From contig NZ_AQUY01000003.1 in NCBI RefSeq assembly GCF_000372445.1, positions 124,001 to 188,000 on the forward strand: 64,000 bases of DNA, in the 5' to 3' direction. The notes beneath the pieces are model-generated. The model worked only from the letters and a program-made list of their open reading frames with translations, was not told the origin of the DNA and did no database searches. Made by a program: the position numbers and the translations under genes. This DNA is from Corynebacterium ulceribovis DSM 45146 (lineage in GTDB: Bacteria; Actinomycetota; Actinomycetes; Mycobacteriales; Mycobacteriaceae). The stretch's first letter is position 1. Each line of letters begins with the position of its first letter. This document shows positions 16,069-25,404 of this stretch, one piece after another.

Positions 16069-17781
16069 ATGTCGATGCCGCAGCCACAGAATAACGACCA
16101 GCAACATACCGTCATTAAGCTACCCAGCAGCACCAATGGCTCCCGCCAACATCCCTGCACCACCCACCTCGCCGCACTTAAGCACCACTTAACAGCTTTT
16201 ATCGACTCCGTCACCAGCGATCTACACCAAGAAGAACTGTCATTCTGGGAGCTCATCGAAGTCGCACAGGATTTCGAGAACACGCTACAGCTACGCAACC
16301 TTATGGACCTGCATTTGGTGCGAACGCTGCTCACCCCAGCGGGTATCGCGACCATCGGCACCCGCAACACCACCCGTTTCCTCGTTGACCGGCTGGGAAT
16401 CAGTCCCCGCGAAGCCAGAGAACGTGTGCGTGCCGCGGAACTCGACGGTGATATTGAACCTGACAATTCCAAGGAATCCCTCTCCCCCGACGCCGCTGCG
16501 GAGCCTGAAACGCCGCTGACCGACGAGGAACTCGCCGCCGAAAACGCCCACCAACAGCAGCAGGCCCGCAAGCGAGCCGCCAACGCCCGCGCCGCCTGGG
16601 ATGCCACCGCTGATGGCTACCTGACCGCCGAAACCCGCGCCGCCATCCGCATGGAACTGTCGAACCTACTTCCGGGCGGCACCATGACCGCCGAAGATAT
16701 CAAGGCAAAGGTGTACGCCGAGCTCGATGACCTAAACAGCACCGAAATCCGTGCACTCACCAGGAAGCTTGTTGACGAATCGAATGACACCGTGAACAAG
16801 CCGAAAGATCCCTTTGCTGACCAGCGCCGTCGTAGCGTTTTTGTTGGCAAACCCGACCGCAACGGCAACGTAAGAATCGGCGGGGTCCTCGATGCAGCTT
16901 CTGCCACCCTAGCGCTGAAACTTTTCGGCCAATACGCCAAACGCGGCTACGGCACTCACGTCGAAGCCATCGACGACAAACGCACCCTCGGCCAGCTCAA
17001 CGCGGACGCACTGGCGAAAATCCTTCGCGATGCCATGGCCCAAGCGAACAGTCGCACCAACAACCGCGGTGGCCTCGCCAGCATCGTCGCCGTTGCTGAC
17101 GCCGCGGACTTCGCAGCCCCAGATGCTAACGACCCCGGCAGCTGTAGCAGCAACCCGTGGTGGAACCGAAAGTTCCACACCAACGTCGGCACTTCACTCA
17201 ATGCCATCCAGCTGCTTCGCCTCGGCGTGACGGACAATATGCTGCTCAGCCTCATTGACACCCGCGACGGAATGGCGCCAATCGACATGTCTCTATTCCG
17301 CGGTCAACGCATCGCCAGTTTCGAACAGCGCATCGCCCTGCAAATCCTCGACGGCGGCTGCCAACACCCCGGCTGCGACCAGCCGATTGACCAGTGCGAC
17401 GTCCACCACATCCTGGCGTTCATCGCCGGAGGTTTTACCGATATCGAAAACCTCGTACCGATGTGCCGCACCCACCACCGCCAAAACGACGACACCCAAC
17501 GCGCCCGAAACCGCAGCCACATGTGCGCACGCACGCCAGAAACCAACTTCCGTTCCGGAAGTGTGCATATTGACGAACACGGCCATCGCCACCCACCGAA
17601 ATTCAATACCGGCCCAATGGCACAGCAAGCCCCCGGCTATGTCCAACCACCAGAACCCGGCCAACCAACAAGATCTGGCCGACCGCCTAAACCTGGCGTG
17701 CCACCGGAATCGGGTGTGCCTCCGGAATCGGGCGTACCACGGGAACCTGGCGCACCGCCGGGCCCGGCGCGGCACACTTGA
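16069..17781 (+). CDS. DUF222 / HNH endonuclease domain protein (13E12-type)
   Basis: The ATG at 16069 behind GGAGGGGAAAC is preferred over an upstream ATG at 15970, which would span the LexA boxes. The product has 570 residues. The N-terminal and middle part is the DUF222 region (FENTLQLRNLMDLHLVRTLL; LGISPREARERVRAAE; GGVLDAASATLALKLF). An HNH nuclease domain at about 425-475 has CQHPGC, DVHHI, NLVPMC and HH. The C-terminus is Pro-rich, with two exact GVPPES repeats and degenerate continuation. Such genes are multicopy and often SOS-regulated in mycobacteria and corynebacteria, and the target DNA is unknown. Confidence 0.85.
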   Translation: MSMPQPQNNDQQHTVIKLPSSTNGSRQHPCTTHLAALKHHLTAFIDSVTSDLHQEELSFWELIEVAQDFENTLQLRNLMDLHLVRTLLTPAGIATIGTRNTTRFLVDRLGISPREARERVRAAELDGDIEPDNSKESLSPDAAAEPETPLTDEELAAENAHQQQQARKRAANARAAWDATADGYLTAETRAAIRMELSNLLPGGTMTAEDIKAKVYAELDDLNSTEIRALTRKLVDESNDTVNKPKDPFADQRRRSVFVGKPDRNGNVRIGGVLDAASATLALKLFGQYAKRGYGTHVEAIDDKRTLGQLNADALAKILRDAMAQANSRTNNRGGLASIVAVADAADFAAPDANDPGSCSSNPWWNRKFHTNVGTSLNAIQLLRLGVTDNMLLSLIDTRDGMAPIDMSLFRGQRIASFEQRIALQILDGGCQHPGCDQPIDQCDVHHILAFIAGGFTDIENLVPMCRTHHRQNDDTQRARNRSHMCARTPETNFRSGSVHIDEHGHRHPPKFNTGPMAQQAPGYVQPPEPGQPTRSGRPPKPGVPPESGVPPESGVPREPGAPPGPARHT

Positions 17782-17856
17782 CGATCCGCTCTATCCGCCA
17801 CCAGCCCGGTTCTGCGCCTTATCAGGTTCCCCGCCCGGGTCCCCAACTAGCAACCA

Positions 17857-17884
17857 ATCAGGCATCCCGCGTCGGGTGCCTGAT
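17857..17884. terminator. Hairpin between convergent genes
   Basis: ATCAGGCATCCC (17857-17868) and GGGTGCCTGAT (17874-17884) form an 11-base-pair stem with one wobble pair and a five-base loop. It lies between the converging HNH and DUF3263 genes. No long U-run is present on either side. Confidence 0.45.
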
Positions 17885-17918
17885 AGACGTGTTCGAAAAC
17901 CCGGGTGTCGTCAGAAAC

Positions 17919-18284
17919 CTAGGCCAACCCTCGACGCTGCAATTCACGCTGCTCCCGCAGTCGCCGCAGCCGCCCAACCAAGGTTGGGAATTCCGCCAAC
18001 GCCACCTGCGAATCCAACAACTTATTCAGCCGCTGGTAGTACCGAGTCACGGTCCAACCAAAGGTGGTGCGGATATCCTCTTCTTTCGCCGAAGCATCGC
18101 GCCACCAGCCCGACTCGAACTCCAGGACCGCCCGTTCCATGTCCGACAATCCTGCCCCACCCGAGGCACCCGCACCGCCCGAGTCCCCTGCACCACCCGA
18201 GGCACCCGCACCCTCGGCACCCCTCACGCCTTCCCCCGACAGTTCAGCAGTGGTTGGGGTCGGTTGGGTTTCGTCGGCAAGCAT
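17919..18284 (-). CDS. DUF3263 helix-turn-helix protein
   Basis: 121 residues. The first 45 are low-complexity (two GAGASGGAG-type blocks). The rest is the DUF3263 domain: LSDMERAVLEFESGWWRDASAKEEDIR, TFGWTVTRYYQRLNKLLDS and an Arg-rich end. The domain resembles a small helix-turn-helix DNA-binding fold. In mycobacteria and corynebacteria it is typically found divergent from def, as here, with only 44 bases between the start codons. A regulatory role is plausible but not shown. Confidence 0.82.
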   Translation of the reverse strand: MLADETQPTPTTAELSGEGVRGAEGAGASGGAGDSGGAGASGGAGLSDMERAVLEFESGWWRDASAKEEDIRTTFGWTVTRYYQRLNKLLDSQVALAEFPTLVGRLRRLREQRELQRRGLA

Positions 18285-18328
18285 GTATGCATTATTGCAG
18301 TCACACCTCCACGTCTTAGTATTGACGC

Positions 18329-19030
18329 ATGACTATTAGGCCCATCGTGATTGCCGGCGACCCTGTGTTGCACACCCCTACGCAGCCAGTGACTGAAACC
18401 GTGGCTGAGCTCGCGGAGCTCATCGCGGACATGTACGAGACGATGGACTTCGCCAACGGCGTGGGCCTCGCGGCGAACCAGATTGGCGTCGGCAAGCGAC
18501 TGTTTGTGTACAACTGCCCGGACACCGACGGCCCAGATGGCACCGAAAAGTCCGAGGCGGAAATCGCCGCACAGGGTGGTCCGATGCGGCGTGGTTGTGT
18601 GATTAACCCGGTGTTGGAGACGTCCGAGATTCCGAAGTCGATGCCTGCCGACGATGGCAGTGACGAGGAAGGTTGTTTGTCGGTGCCGGGTCTTGGCTAC
18701 CCGACGGGCCGTGCGGATTGGGCGCGGGTGACGGGCACGAATGAGCTGGGTCAGCGGGTGGACATTGAAGGTTACGGTTTCTTTGCCCGGTGTTTGCAGC
18801 ATGAGGTCGGCCACCTTGACGGGTTGTTGTACACCGACACGTTGATTGGCCGGTGGAAGCGTGCGGCGAAAAAGGATTTCAAGGCGTGCGGTTTCCATGA
18901 GCCGGGCCAGACGTGGATGCCGGGCACCGATGAGGATCCGTTCGACCACCAGGAGCCGAATGTGATGGCGCCGGGTACGCCGGGTGGGGTCCCTGCCGAT
19001 TGGACGCCGGACAACGGGATCACTGAGTAG
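18329..19030 (+). CDS. def: Peptide deformylase
   Basis: Removes the N-formyl group from new proteins in the cytosol using a metal ion. All three motifs are present in the 233-residue product: GVGLAANQ (44-51), EGCLS (114-118, metal Cys) and HEVGH (158-162, metal His and catalytic Glu). Residues about 64-112 contain an insertion between motifs, and the C-terminal tail is about 30 residues longer than minimal deformylases, as in other corynebacterial versions. The next gene starts five bases after the stop. Confidence 0.93.
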   Translation: MTIRPIVIAGDPVLHTPTQPVTETVAELAELIADMYETMDFANGVGLAANQIGVGKRLFVYNCPDTDGPDGTEKSEAEIAAQGGPMRRGCVINPVLETSEIPKSMPADDGSDEEGCLSVPGLGYPTGRADWARVTGTNELGQRVDIEGYGFFARCLQHEVGHLDGLLYTDTLIGRWKRAAKKDFKACGFHEPGQTWMPGTDEDPFDHQEPNVMAPGTPGGVPADWTPDNGITE

Positions 19031-19034
19031 CCGT

Positions 19035-20195
19035 ATGGTTTCTTCGAACGACGGTTCCGATGCCGTCAACCCTGATGCCTCCCCAGCCTCCCCCGCCCCG
19101 GATTCCGATCTCATCCGCAACCGGGTCGACCCTGCCACCGGCCTGCCGATTAGTCGTTGGGGTATTGGTACGGTTGCGCCGGGTCGCCGGGTGATTGTGC
19201 GTCGCCGTTTGTCCGCCGCCGAGGCGAAGGAGTCCGGCCGGAAGGTGACGGACTTGATTGGTCATGTGGTGTCTGTGGCGCCGTTCCGGGTGCGGCCGCA
19301 GAAAAGTGCGGGGGTCCGCGCTGATGAGTCGGTTCCGGCGGTGGAGTTCGACCCGGCGGAGCTGATTGTGGTGAAGGCGCTGCCTGATCGTCCGGTGCGT
19401 AATTCGGATATCCGCAACATTGAGTTTGCTACCGCGATGGCGTTCCCTGGTGTCGAGCATCGTTGGGTTGACGGTTGGTTGTTGCGTGCGGGCGATGGCA
19501 TTACGGAGCGGTCGAATTCGGCGATTCCGTTGGAGCCGTCGGCGTCGACGACCCGTGTGCCGCTTGCTGCCGTCACGGAGTTTTATGCGCGCCATGATTT
19601 GCCGGTGCGTATTTGTATTCCGGATCGGATTTGTCGCCCGGCGCAGCAGTTGGTTGCGCGTGCGGGGTGGACGCTCGGCCCGGAGATTTTGGTGATGGCC
19701 CGTTCGCTTGGTGACGACGCCCCGCCCCTTCCGGCCGCGACTCCTGCCGATTTCGCGCCTGCTGCCCCTTCGGGTCTGCGCGCGGAGGTGTTAGATAAGC
19801 CCGATGATGCTTGGCTTTCGATGTACCATTTCCGCGGCCACGCGCTGCCTGAGCAGGCTCTTTCTTTGTTGCAGAAGGAGATCGACGGTCGGATGTGTTT
19901 CGGCCGGATGGTGGATGCCGAGGGCAGCACTGTGGCGATTACTCGGGGCACGTTGACGGAAAGCCCGGATGGCCGCACTTGGTTGGGTTTTTCGGCGGTG
20001 GAGGTTGCCGAGCATCTGCGTCGTCGCGGTATTGGCACGCTGATGGGTTTGCATATGTTGCATTGGGGTCAGCAGCAGGGCGCCGATGCGGCGTATCTGC
20101 AGGTGATTGAGAGGAATGCGGCGGGTATTGCGTTGTACCGTGCGTTGAATTTTACGGAGCATCACCGTCACCGGTACGCGGAGCTGACGGCCTAG
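19035..20195 (+). CDS. GNAT acetyltransferase with N-terminal SH3-like domain
   Basis: 386 residues from the ATG at 19035. A disordered Ser/Pro/Asp N-terminus precedes a basic beta-rich domain (RWGIGTVAPGRRVIVRRRL...DLIGHVVSV), then two GNAT modules. The C-terminal one shows the acetyl-CoA loop pattern VAEHLRRRGIGTLMGLHML and a closing LQVIERNAAGIALYRALNF. The acceptor is unknown. MshD, the mycothiol acetyltransferase, has a double GNAT plan too, but nothing here proves that substrate. It is probably co-transcribed with def. Confidence 0.82.
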   Translation: MVSSNDGSDAVNPDASPASPAPDSDLIRNRVDPATGLPISRWGIGTVAPGRRVIVRRRLSAAEAKESGRKVTDLIGHVVSVAPFRVRPQKSAGVRADESVPAVEFDPAELIVVKALPDRPVRNSDIRNIEFATAMAFPGVEHRWVDGWLLRAGDGITERSNSAIPLEPSASTTRVPLAAVTEFYARHDLPVRICIPDRICRPAQQLVARAGWTLGPEILVMARSLGDDAPPLPAATPADFAPAAPSGLRAEVLDKPDDAWLSMYHFRGHALPEQALSLLQKEIDGRMCFGRMVDAEGSTVAITRGTLTESPDGRTWLGFSAVEVAEHLRRRGIGTLMGLHMLHWGQQQGADAAYLQVIERNAAGIALYRALNFTEHHRHRYAELTA

Positions 20196-20212
20196 CGCCC
20201 AGCCCGCCCAGC

Positions 20213-20250
20213 GGCCCGCCCGCTCGGTGCCCCGCCCGCTCGGTGCCCCG
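20213..20250. repeat. 16-bp tandem direct repeat
   Basis: The unit CCCGCCCGCTCGGTGC occurs twice back to back between the acetyltransferase and RDD genes, within a wider CCGCC-rich stretch. It is noncoding and has no evident function. Confidence 0.6.
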
Positions 20251-20287
20251 CCAACCTAGCCGCCAAACCGCCCAGCCATCTCTCGGC

Positions 20288-20986
20288 CTACCGCCCCAGT
20301 TCCGCTCGCCGCATATTGCGCCGCGCCAGTTCTTCCTGCGGTTTCTTGTGCACGACTTGGGTTTGTGCCCACCGGTCGGCTTGGTTTTGTTTGATGGCGT
20401 CGGTGCCGCCGTTGGCGCTCATGACTAGTGCGGCGATGCCCCATGCTGGTGGGAACATCATCAGTAGGTGCCATAGGTTGCGTTTTGCTGCTTGGCCGGT
20501 GGATATCGGTAGGTTGTTTGGCCCGACGACCCGCAGTCCCATGATGTGTTTGCCTGGTGAGCCTTCCAGTACTCCTTCGGTGAGGGTGCGGTAGGCGTAG
20601 AACCCGAGTGGTGTCATCAGGATGGATGCGCTGAATAGTGCGATTCCGCCTTCGCTGATTCCGAGGGCGGTCATCACTGCTACGAGCACGGTGAGTACGA
20701 CGCCGTACACCAATCCGTCGATAAGCAGGGCGCCGGCGCGTTGGCCTTGGGTGGCTGGGACGTTGGCGGGGTCCATCCCGCGGATTTCGGCGATTTGGTT
20801 GGGGGTTGGGCGTTGTGGGATGCCGAGGGCGTTCCGCATGACGGGCATGATGTCGCGGCCGAGTGTGACTGGCCGGTCGAGGTAGTTGTTGGTCAGGCCG
20901 TCGGTCCATGCGGTGGGTGGTCGCGTCGCGTCTCGTTCGGGGTCGTTGATGCGTCCGTCGGCCCAAGGATTGTAGTCACTGAGCAC
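20288..20986 (-). CDS. RDD family membrane protein
   Basis: 232 residues starting with GTG behind GAGAGGGA. After a cytoplasmic N-terminus of about 90 residues with Asn/Pro/Arg comes the RDD domain: QRAGALLIDGLVYGVVL (Arg-Asp signature), a second helix, then GSPGKHIMGLRVV and a third helix. The C-terminal tail is charged. Function unknown. RDD proteins are sometimes linked to ion transport. A copy of the recurrent 11-mer with one base changed (GCTTATCGACG) falls in the LLIDG codons. Confidence 0.8.
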   Translation of the reverse strand: MLSDYNPWADGRINDPERDATRPPTAWTDGLTNNYLDRPVTLGRDIMPVMRNALGIPQRPTPNQIAEIRGMDPANVPATQGQRAGALLIDGLVYGVVLTVLVAVMTALGISEGGIALFSASILMTPLGFYAYRTLTEGVLEGSPGKHIMGLRVVGPNNLPISTGQAAKRNLWHLLMMFPPAWGIAALVMSANGGTDAIKQNQADRWAQTQVVHKKPQEELARRNMRRAELGR

Positions 20987-21100
20987 TGTGTCCCTCTCTT
21001 TCTATAAGGAACAACGCTTCGGCCACTAGTTTAGTTCCTTTTCCAGCACTTTGAGTCCGACTTGTTACCGACCCCCGCGCCTGCCATCTAGGCTGGTGGT

Positions 21101-21970
21101 ATGCGTATTGCCACTTGGAATGTGAACTCTATCCGCACCCGCATCGACCGCGTGGTGGATGTTCTGCAGCGTCATGACTTGGATGTGTTGGCGTTGCAGG
21201 AGACGAAATGTCGCGACGACCAGTTCCCGTTCGCGGCGCTTGAGGCCGCTGGGTATGAGGTTGTGCATTGGGGTTTGTCCCAGTGGAATGGCGTTGCGTT
21301 GGTGTCCAGGGTGGGGCTTATTGACGTTGAGACTGACTTCGGGCAGCCGGGTTTCGTGAAGGAGCCTGAGGATGGCGTGGCGGCGCCGCAGGAGGCGCGG
21401 GCGATTTCTGCTGTGTGTGGCGCCGGTAATGGCGGCGCTGGTACTGGCGGTAGTGGCGACGCTGGTGCTGGCGCTGGCGTGCGGGTGTGGTCCTTGTATG
21501 TGCCGCATGGCCGAGCGCTGGGCGACCCGCATTACCAGTACAAGTTGGCGTTTTATGAGGCGCTGGCGCAGTACGGGGCCGACGAACTCGCCCGCAACCC
21601 AATGCTAAACATGGTGCTGACCGGCGACTTTAACGTGGCTCCACGTGATGAGGACGTGTGGGACATGGCGGCATTTGCCGGGAAGACACATGTGTCGGAG
21701 CCGGAGCGGGCGGCGTTTTCGAAGCTGGAGCAGGTCGGGTTTGTGGATGTGACGCGGGATTTGGCGGAGGGCCAGTACACGTATTGGGATTATCAGCGGT
21801 TGCGCTTCCCGAAGAATGAGGGCATGCGGATTGATTTCCAGCTGGCCAGCCCGGCGATGTCGGCGGCGGCGGTCGCGGCGCAGATTGACCGGGAGGAACG
21901 CAAGGGTAAGGGCGCGTCGGACCATGTGCCGGTGATTGTGGATTATGCGGTCGATGATTTTGACGTGTAA
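21101..21970 (+). CDS. xthA: Exodeoxyribonuclease III (AP endonuclease) with Gly/Ala insertion
   Basis: 289 residues of the exonuclease III/AP endonuclease family, which repairs abasic sites. Motifs: TWNVNS (Asn7), LQETKCRD (metal Glu34), LYVPHGR, LTGDFNVAPRDEDVWD, RIDFQLAS and the final ASDHVPV with the catalytic His. Between EARAIS and VRVWSLYV (residues about 105-126) lies an inserted Gly/Ala/Thr-rich tract of about 22 residues that the family normally lacks. It falls at a surface loop position, so activity is probably kept. Confidence 0.92.
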   Translation: MRIATWNVNSIRTRIDRVVDVLQRHDLDVLALQETKCRDDQFPFAALEAAGYEVVHWGLSQWNGVALVSRVGLIDVETDFGQPGFVKEPEDGVAAPQEARAISAVCGAGNGGAGTGGSGDAGAGAGVRVWSLYVPHGRALGDPHYQYKLAFYEALAQYGADELARNPMLNMVLTGDFNVAPRDEDVWDMAAFAGKTHVSEPERAAFSKLEQVGFVDVTRDLAEGQYTYWDYQRLRFPKNEGMRIDFQLASPAMSAAAVAAQIDREERKGKGASDHVPVIVDYAVDDFDV

Positions 21971-22134
21971 CGCGGCATGTAACGCGGCACCTAGTTCGAC
22001 GTGTAGTTCAGCGCATAGTTCAAGAATTGTGGCAATCTCGCGAAAATCCCCATCGCGGACATAATTGTATCTATAGTAAAACTAATCCAACGAGATACCG
22101 ATATAACTATCACCGATTGAGATTGGTTCGTGCT

Positions 22135-22653
22135 ATGGCTATCCCACTTCCGACCCCACGCAATTACGATGACGATACGGCGCAGCAGGCGGAGGCCCGC
22201 GGCATTGCGCACGCGCTTTATGATTTCCTCGCTGCGACTCGCCGCTTGGGTGAGCGCCCCAACCAGAAGGTGCACATTTCGCAGTCTGAGATGGAGGTGC
22301 TCCATTTCGTCGCCACGCACCCTGGTTGCGGTGTGAGTGATATTGCGCGTTTGCGGTTCCTTCGGCCGTCGAATGTGTCGGCCACAGTTAGGAAGCTTAT
22401 TGACGAGGACCTTATTCTTCGCCGCGATAATCCGACGGACCGTCGTGCTCAGGACCTTTATGTGACCGAGGCTGGTGAGGAGATCATCGGCAAGATGGTC
22501 GACTATTGGTCGAATATCGTGTTTAAGGTTGTTGGCTCGATGGAGAAGAATGAGATTAAGGCGCTTCGGCGTGCGGTTCCGGCGTTGTTGAAGCTGGCGG
22601 ATCACGGCGAGGCTTATGTTGAGGAGATTCAGCGCCGGAAGAGCGCGATGTAG
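22135..22653 (+). CDS. MarR family transcriptional regulator
   Basis: 172 residues from the ATG at 22135; the frame is open upstream but without protein-like sequence. A winged helix-turn-helix is seen in SQSEMEVLHFVATHPGCGVSDIARL...NVSATVRKLIDEDLILRRDNPTDRRAQDLYVT, a standard MarR DNA-binding domain with the DxR wing. The AT-rich upstream region has a TATAAC at about 22102-22107 and two ACCGAT copies 15 bases apart, which could be part of an autoregulatory operator. The likely target is itself or the ABC exporter that converges on it. Ligand unknown. Confidence 0.85.
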   Translation: MAIPLPTPRNYDDDTAQQAEARGIAHALYDFLAATRRLGERPNQKVHISQSEMEVLHFVATHPGCGVSDIARLRFLRPSNVSATVRKLIDEDLILRRDNPTDRRAQDLYVTEAGEEIIGKMVDYWSNIVFKVVGSMEKNEIKALRRAVPALLKLADHGEAYVEEIQRRKSAM

Positions 22654-22735
22654 TTCGGTCTGCTTGCCCAGCGTGCACGCCCTCCACCCGGCCCTAACCC
22701 GCTCGGCGCCGCCTTTGGCCTAGGAAAGAGGCACG

Positions 22736-22769
22736 AAAAAGGGCCGCGGACCTGTAGTCCACAGCCCTT
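22736..22769 (-). terminator. Intrinsic terminator of the ABC exporter operon
   Basis: On the minus strand an imperfect GC-rich stem (GGGC...GTGGAC / GTCC...GCCC, positions 22741-22767) is followed by five U residues (AAAAA at 22736-22740 on plus). It lies 75 bases past the permease stop and between convergent genes. Confidence 0.7.
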
Positions 22770-22842
22770 AACGCGCCCCGGCGCCAGCGTCACTCCAGCA
22801 CTGGTGTCACTCCAGTACCGACACCGGCACCAGCGTCACGTG

Positions 22843-23709
22843 CTACGCGTCGCGGCGGTAGAGTGCGATGCCACCGGCGATAAGGATGGCGAAGCAGATG
22901 GCGCCGAAGTACAGCGGGTTGTAGTTGATGTTGTCCCATGGCATGGCGTCGAATTCTGGGCCGGCGTTGTTGATCCAGGCGCCCATCAGGGAGAACGGCA
23001 TCCATTCCGTCAGCGTGCTGCCGATTTTCGGGATCAGCCCGATCATGGATTCAACGACCAGGATCCACAGCAGCAGGATGGATAGTGCCCCTGCGGTGCG
23101 GCGCACGAGGAAGCCCATGCCGACACCAATGATGACGGTCAGGATGACGTCGAGCAGGTTGGCCCAGAGTCCGCGGAGGAATTCGCCGTCGGTCAGGCTC
23201 ATGTTTGCGGTCAGTTCTTTAGTCGTGATTGGGATTTGCACGACATAGAACGCGGCGATGTAGGACACCGCTGCGAGCGCGACTGCGAATGCGCCGTAGA
23301 CCAGCACTTTTGTCAGTAGTACGACGAAGCGGTTTGGGGTGGCAGCCAGGGTGGTTTTCATCATTTGGCTGTTGTATTCGTTGGTCACGGTCATTACGGC
23401 CATGATCATGAACACCATGGTGGCGAACATGAAGCCGAGGGAAACCATGCTTGGTTCCAGCGCGAATGTTGCCGGGTCGACGCTCGTTGGGGCGAGCGCT
23501 TCCGGTGGCAGTGTTGCTGGGTCGACGCCTTCTGGGATTTCTGGCGGGTTCTTCGCTTGTTCGACGGCGGAGTCGAAGGCTTGTTGTTGGCCCCAGCCCA
23601 TGACCCAGGACAGGCCGACGATGAGCAGCAGGACGATGCCGGAGGTCCACCAGAAGGATTTGCTGGTGGTGAGTTTGAGCCATTCGGCACGAATTGAGTT
23701 CAAAAGCAT
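22843..23709 (-). CDS. ABC-2 type transporter permease
   Basis: 288 residues with about six membrane segments. The start (LLNSIRAEWLKLTTSKSFWW) is typical of ABC-2 permeases of the YhfI/NatB type. An extracellular loop rich in Pro and Glu lies between helices 1 and 2. The start ATG overlaps the stop of the ATPase gene (TAATG), so the two form one exporter. The cargo is unknown; antibiotic, lipid or Na+ export are possibilities. Confidence 0.85.
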   Translation of the reverse strand: MLLNSIRAEWLKLTTSKSFWWTSGIVLLLIVGLSWVMGWGQQQAFDSAVEQAKNPPEIPEGVDPATLPPEALAPTSVDPATFALEPSMVSLGFMFATMVFMIMAVMTVTNEYNSQMMKTTLAATPNRFVVLLTKVLVYGAFAVALAAVSYIAAFYVVQIPITTKELTANMSLTDGEFLRGLWANLLDVILTVIIGVGMGFLVRRTAGALSILLLWILVVESMIGLIPKIGSTLTEWMPFSLMGAWINNAGPEFDAMPWDNINYNPLYFGAICFAILIAGGIALYRRDA

Positions 23710-24749
23710 TAGTTCTCCTCCGCCTTGTTAGGTTCCGCCACTACGTCAGCCCCAGCGTCCGCCGCAGCAGCGTCCGCCGCAGCAGCACCCGCCGCCCCAG
23801 CATCCGCCGCCCCAGCATCCGCCCCGTCGACCGGCAGGTCCGCGCGGTATTGCACGTGGTCGCCGGTGCGTTGCATGTAGACCTCTTCCAGGGAGGCTTT
23901 TCGTTCGGCCAGTTCGAGCAGTAGTGCGCCGAAGCTGTAGGCCACTTGGCCCACTTCGTCGGTGGAGTGTCCTGGCACCACGTAGGTCATCCGCCCGTCG
24001 GCGTCGATTTCTTCACGGAATTCCCAGTTCATTTCGCGCAGCGCCCCGGCCAGTTCCTGCATGTGTTCGGAACGCACCACGGTTGTCACCTGCGACGATT
24101 CCTTAATGAATTCATGCACGGACGTGTTGGCAATCAGTTTACCGCGGCCAATCACCACGAGGTGGTCGGCGGTTTGCGCCATTTCGCTGAGCAGGTGGGA
24201 GCTCACCAGCACTGAGCGTCCTTCCGCTGCCAGCTGCTTCAGAAACAGTCGTACCCAGCGGATACCTTCGGGATCCAGCCCGTTGACTGGCTCGTCGAGC
24301 ATGATGGTTTGCGGGTCGCCGAGCAGCGCCGTCGCTAAGCCCAGACGTTGGCCCATGCCGAGCGAAAACCCTCCGGCTTTCTTTTTGGCAACTTCGGTCA
24401 GGCCCACCATTTCTAGGACTTCGTCGACGCGTTGGTCGCCGATGCCGTTACTGCGGGCGATCCAGCGGAGGTGGTCGCGGGCGCTGCGGTTGGGTGCGAA
24501 CCATTTGGCGTCGAGGAGGGCGCCGATTTGGGTGAGTGGGTTTTTCAGTTCGGCGTATTGTTTGCCGTCGATGGTGGCGGTTCCGGCGGTTGGGCGGTCG
24601 AGGCCCATGATCATCCGCATGGTGGTGGATTTGCCGGAGCCGTTGGGGCCCAGGAATCCGGTAACAATCCCGGGTTTGACCTCAAAGCTCAGGTCGTCGA
24701 CGGCCCGGACCGTACCGTATTGTTTCGTCAGTCCTTCAACTCGAATCAT
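23709..24749 (-). CDS. ABC transporter ATP-binding protein
   Basis: 346 residues. Walker A GPNGSGKS, signature FSLGMGQ, Walker B TIMLDEP and a switch His (SSHLLSE) are all visible. It belongs to the CcmA/NatA-type exporters. After the ATPase fold a domain of about 90 residues ends in a low-complexity Ala/Asp tail made of 15-base units at DNA level (23751-23822). It is the first gene of the exporter pair. Confidence 0.9.
   Translation of the reverse strand: MIRVEGLTKQYGTVRAVDDLSFEVKPGIVTGFLGPNGSGKSTTMRMIMGLDRPTAGTATIDGKQYAELKNPLTQIGALLDAKWFAPNRSARDHLRWIARSNGIGDQRVDEVLEMVGLTEVAKKKAGGFSLGMGQRLGLATALLGDPQTIMLDEPVNGLDPEGIRWVRLFLKQLAAEGRSVLVSSHLLSEMAQTADHLVVIGRGKLIANTSVHEFIKESSQVTTVVRSEHMQELAGALREMNWEFREEIDADGRMTYVVPGHSTDEVGQVAYSFGALLLELAERKASLEEVYMQRTGDHVQYRADLPVDGADAGAADAGAAGAAAADAAAADAGADVVAEPNKAEEN
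23751..23822. repeat. 15-bp tandem coding repeats in the ATPase tail
   Basis: Two units of GCAGCAGCGTCCGCC and two of GCCCCAGCATCCGCC lie in tandem. They encode the Ala/Asp tail of the ABC ATPase in frame. Copy number changes would alter tail length without a frameshift. Confidence 0.6.
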
Positions 24750-24817
24750 GCCGTCCAGTTTTGCATAACTTCCGCACGCCTGTTCACCGAGTCCCCGTCA
24801 CCACTGCACGTGTGCTG

Positions 24818-25333
24818 CTATGGTTGTGGGTTTTTCCTGGCTGTAAGGTCCGCTTCTGCTTGTTGACGGATTCGTGGCCACGCCGCGGCGAATGCTGGGA
24901 GCAGCGGGTAGTTGGCAACCTCGTCGAGCGGTACCCAGGCCAGTTCGAGGGATTCTTCGTTCGCTTCGGTCGCTAGTTCACCTGCGGTGCTGCCGATGAC
25001 TGTGGTGTAGGTCCAGTCGCCGGCGATGTCTGGCCGGTTGGGGTCGGCGGGGAATGGTCCGGCGGTGACTAGTTCGGTGTGGACGGTCACGGATTCTGGG
25101 GCGATGCCGGTTTCTTCGTGGGTTTCGCGGAGTGCTGCTTCGGCGGCGGTTTCGTGGGAGTCGCGGGCGCCGCCGGGTAGTGCCCAGGTGCCGCCTTGGT
25201 TGGTCCATGGTGCGCGGTGTTGCAGTAGGACGCTTCCGGAGTGGGTGATAAGTAGCAGGCCAGCGGCGCCGTACTTCCCCCACATGGATGTGCCGTTGGG
25301 TCCAGCGGCGTAACCATTTCCGTCGTTTCTCAT
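24818..25333 (-). CDS. Nudix hydrolase (MutT-like)
   Basis: 171 residues with a complete Nudix box GGARDSHETAAEAALRETHEETG, which places the catalytic Glu residues (REtHEE) correctly. It hydrolyses a nucleoside diphosphate linked to another group; the substrate is not predictable. Divergent from glnX with 71 bases between. The same neighbour pair is seen in other corynebacteria. Confidence 0.87.
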   Translation of the reverse strand: MRNDGNGYAAGPNGTSMWGKYGAAGLLLITHSGSVLLQHRAPWTNQGGTWALPGGARDSHETAAEAALRETHEETGIAPESVTVHTELVTAGPFPADPNRPDIAGDWTYTTVIGSTAGELATEANEESLELAWVPLDEVANYPLLPAFAAAWPRIRQQAEADLTARKNPQP

Positions 25334-25404
25334 ATCTTCAACTGTAGGGAATTTCGGCCGGTAAGATCAGGGCAAGTAAGCGTTTCGACGGAAAGGGGGC
25401 GGGC

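Noticed and set aside
17695..17770. CRISPR-like short repeats
   Set aside because: In-frame Pro/Gly/Ser coding repeats of the HNH protein, without spacers.
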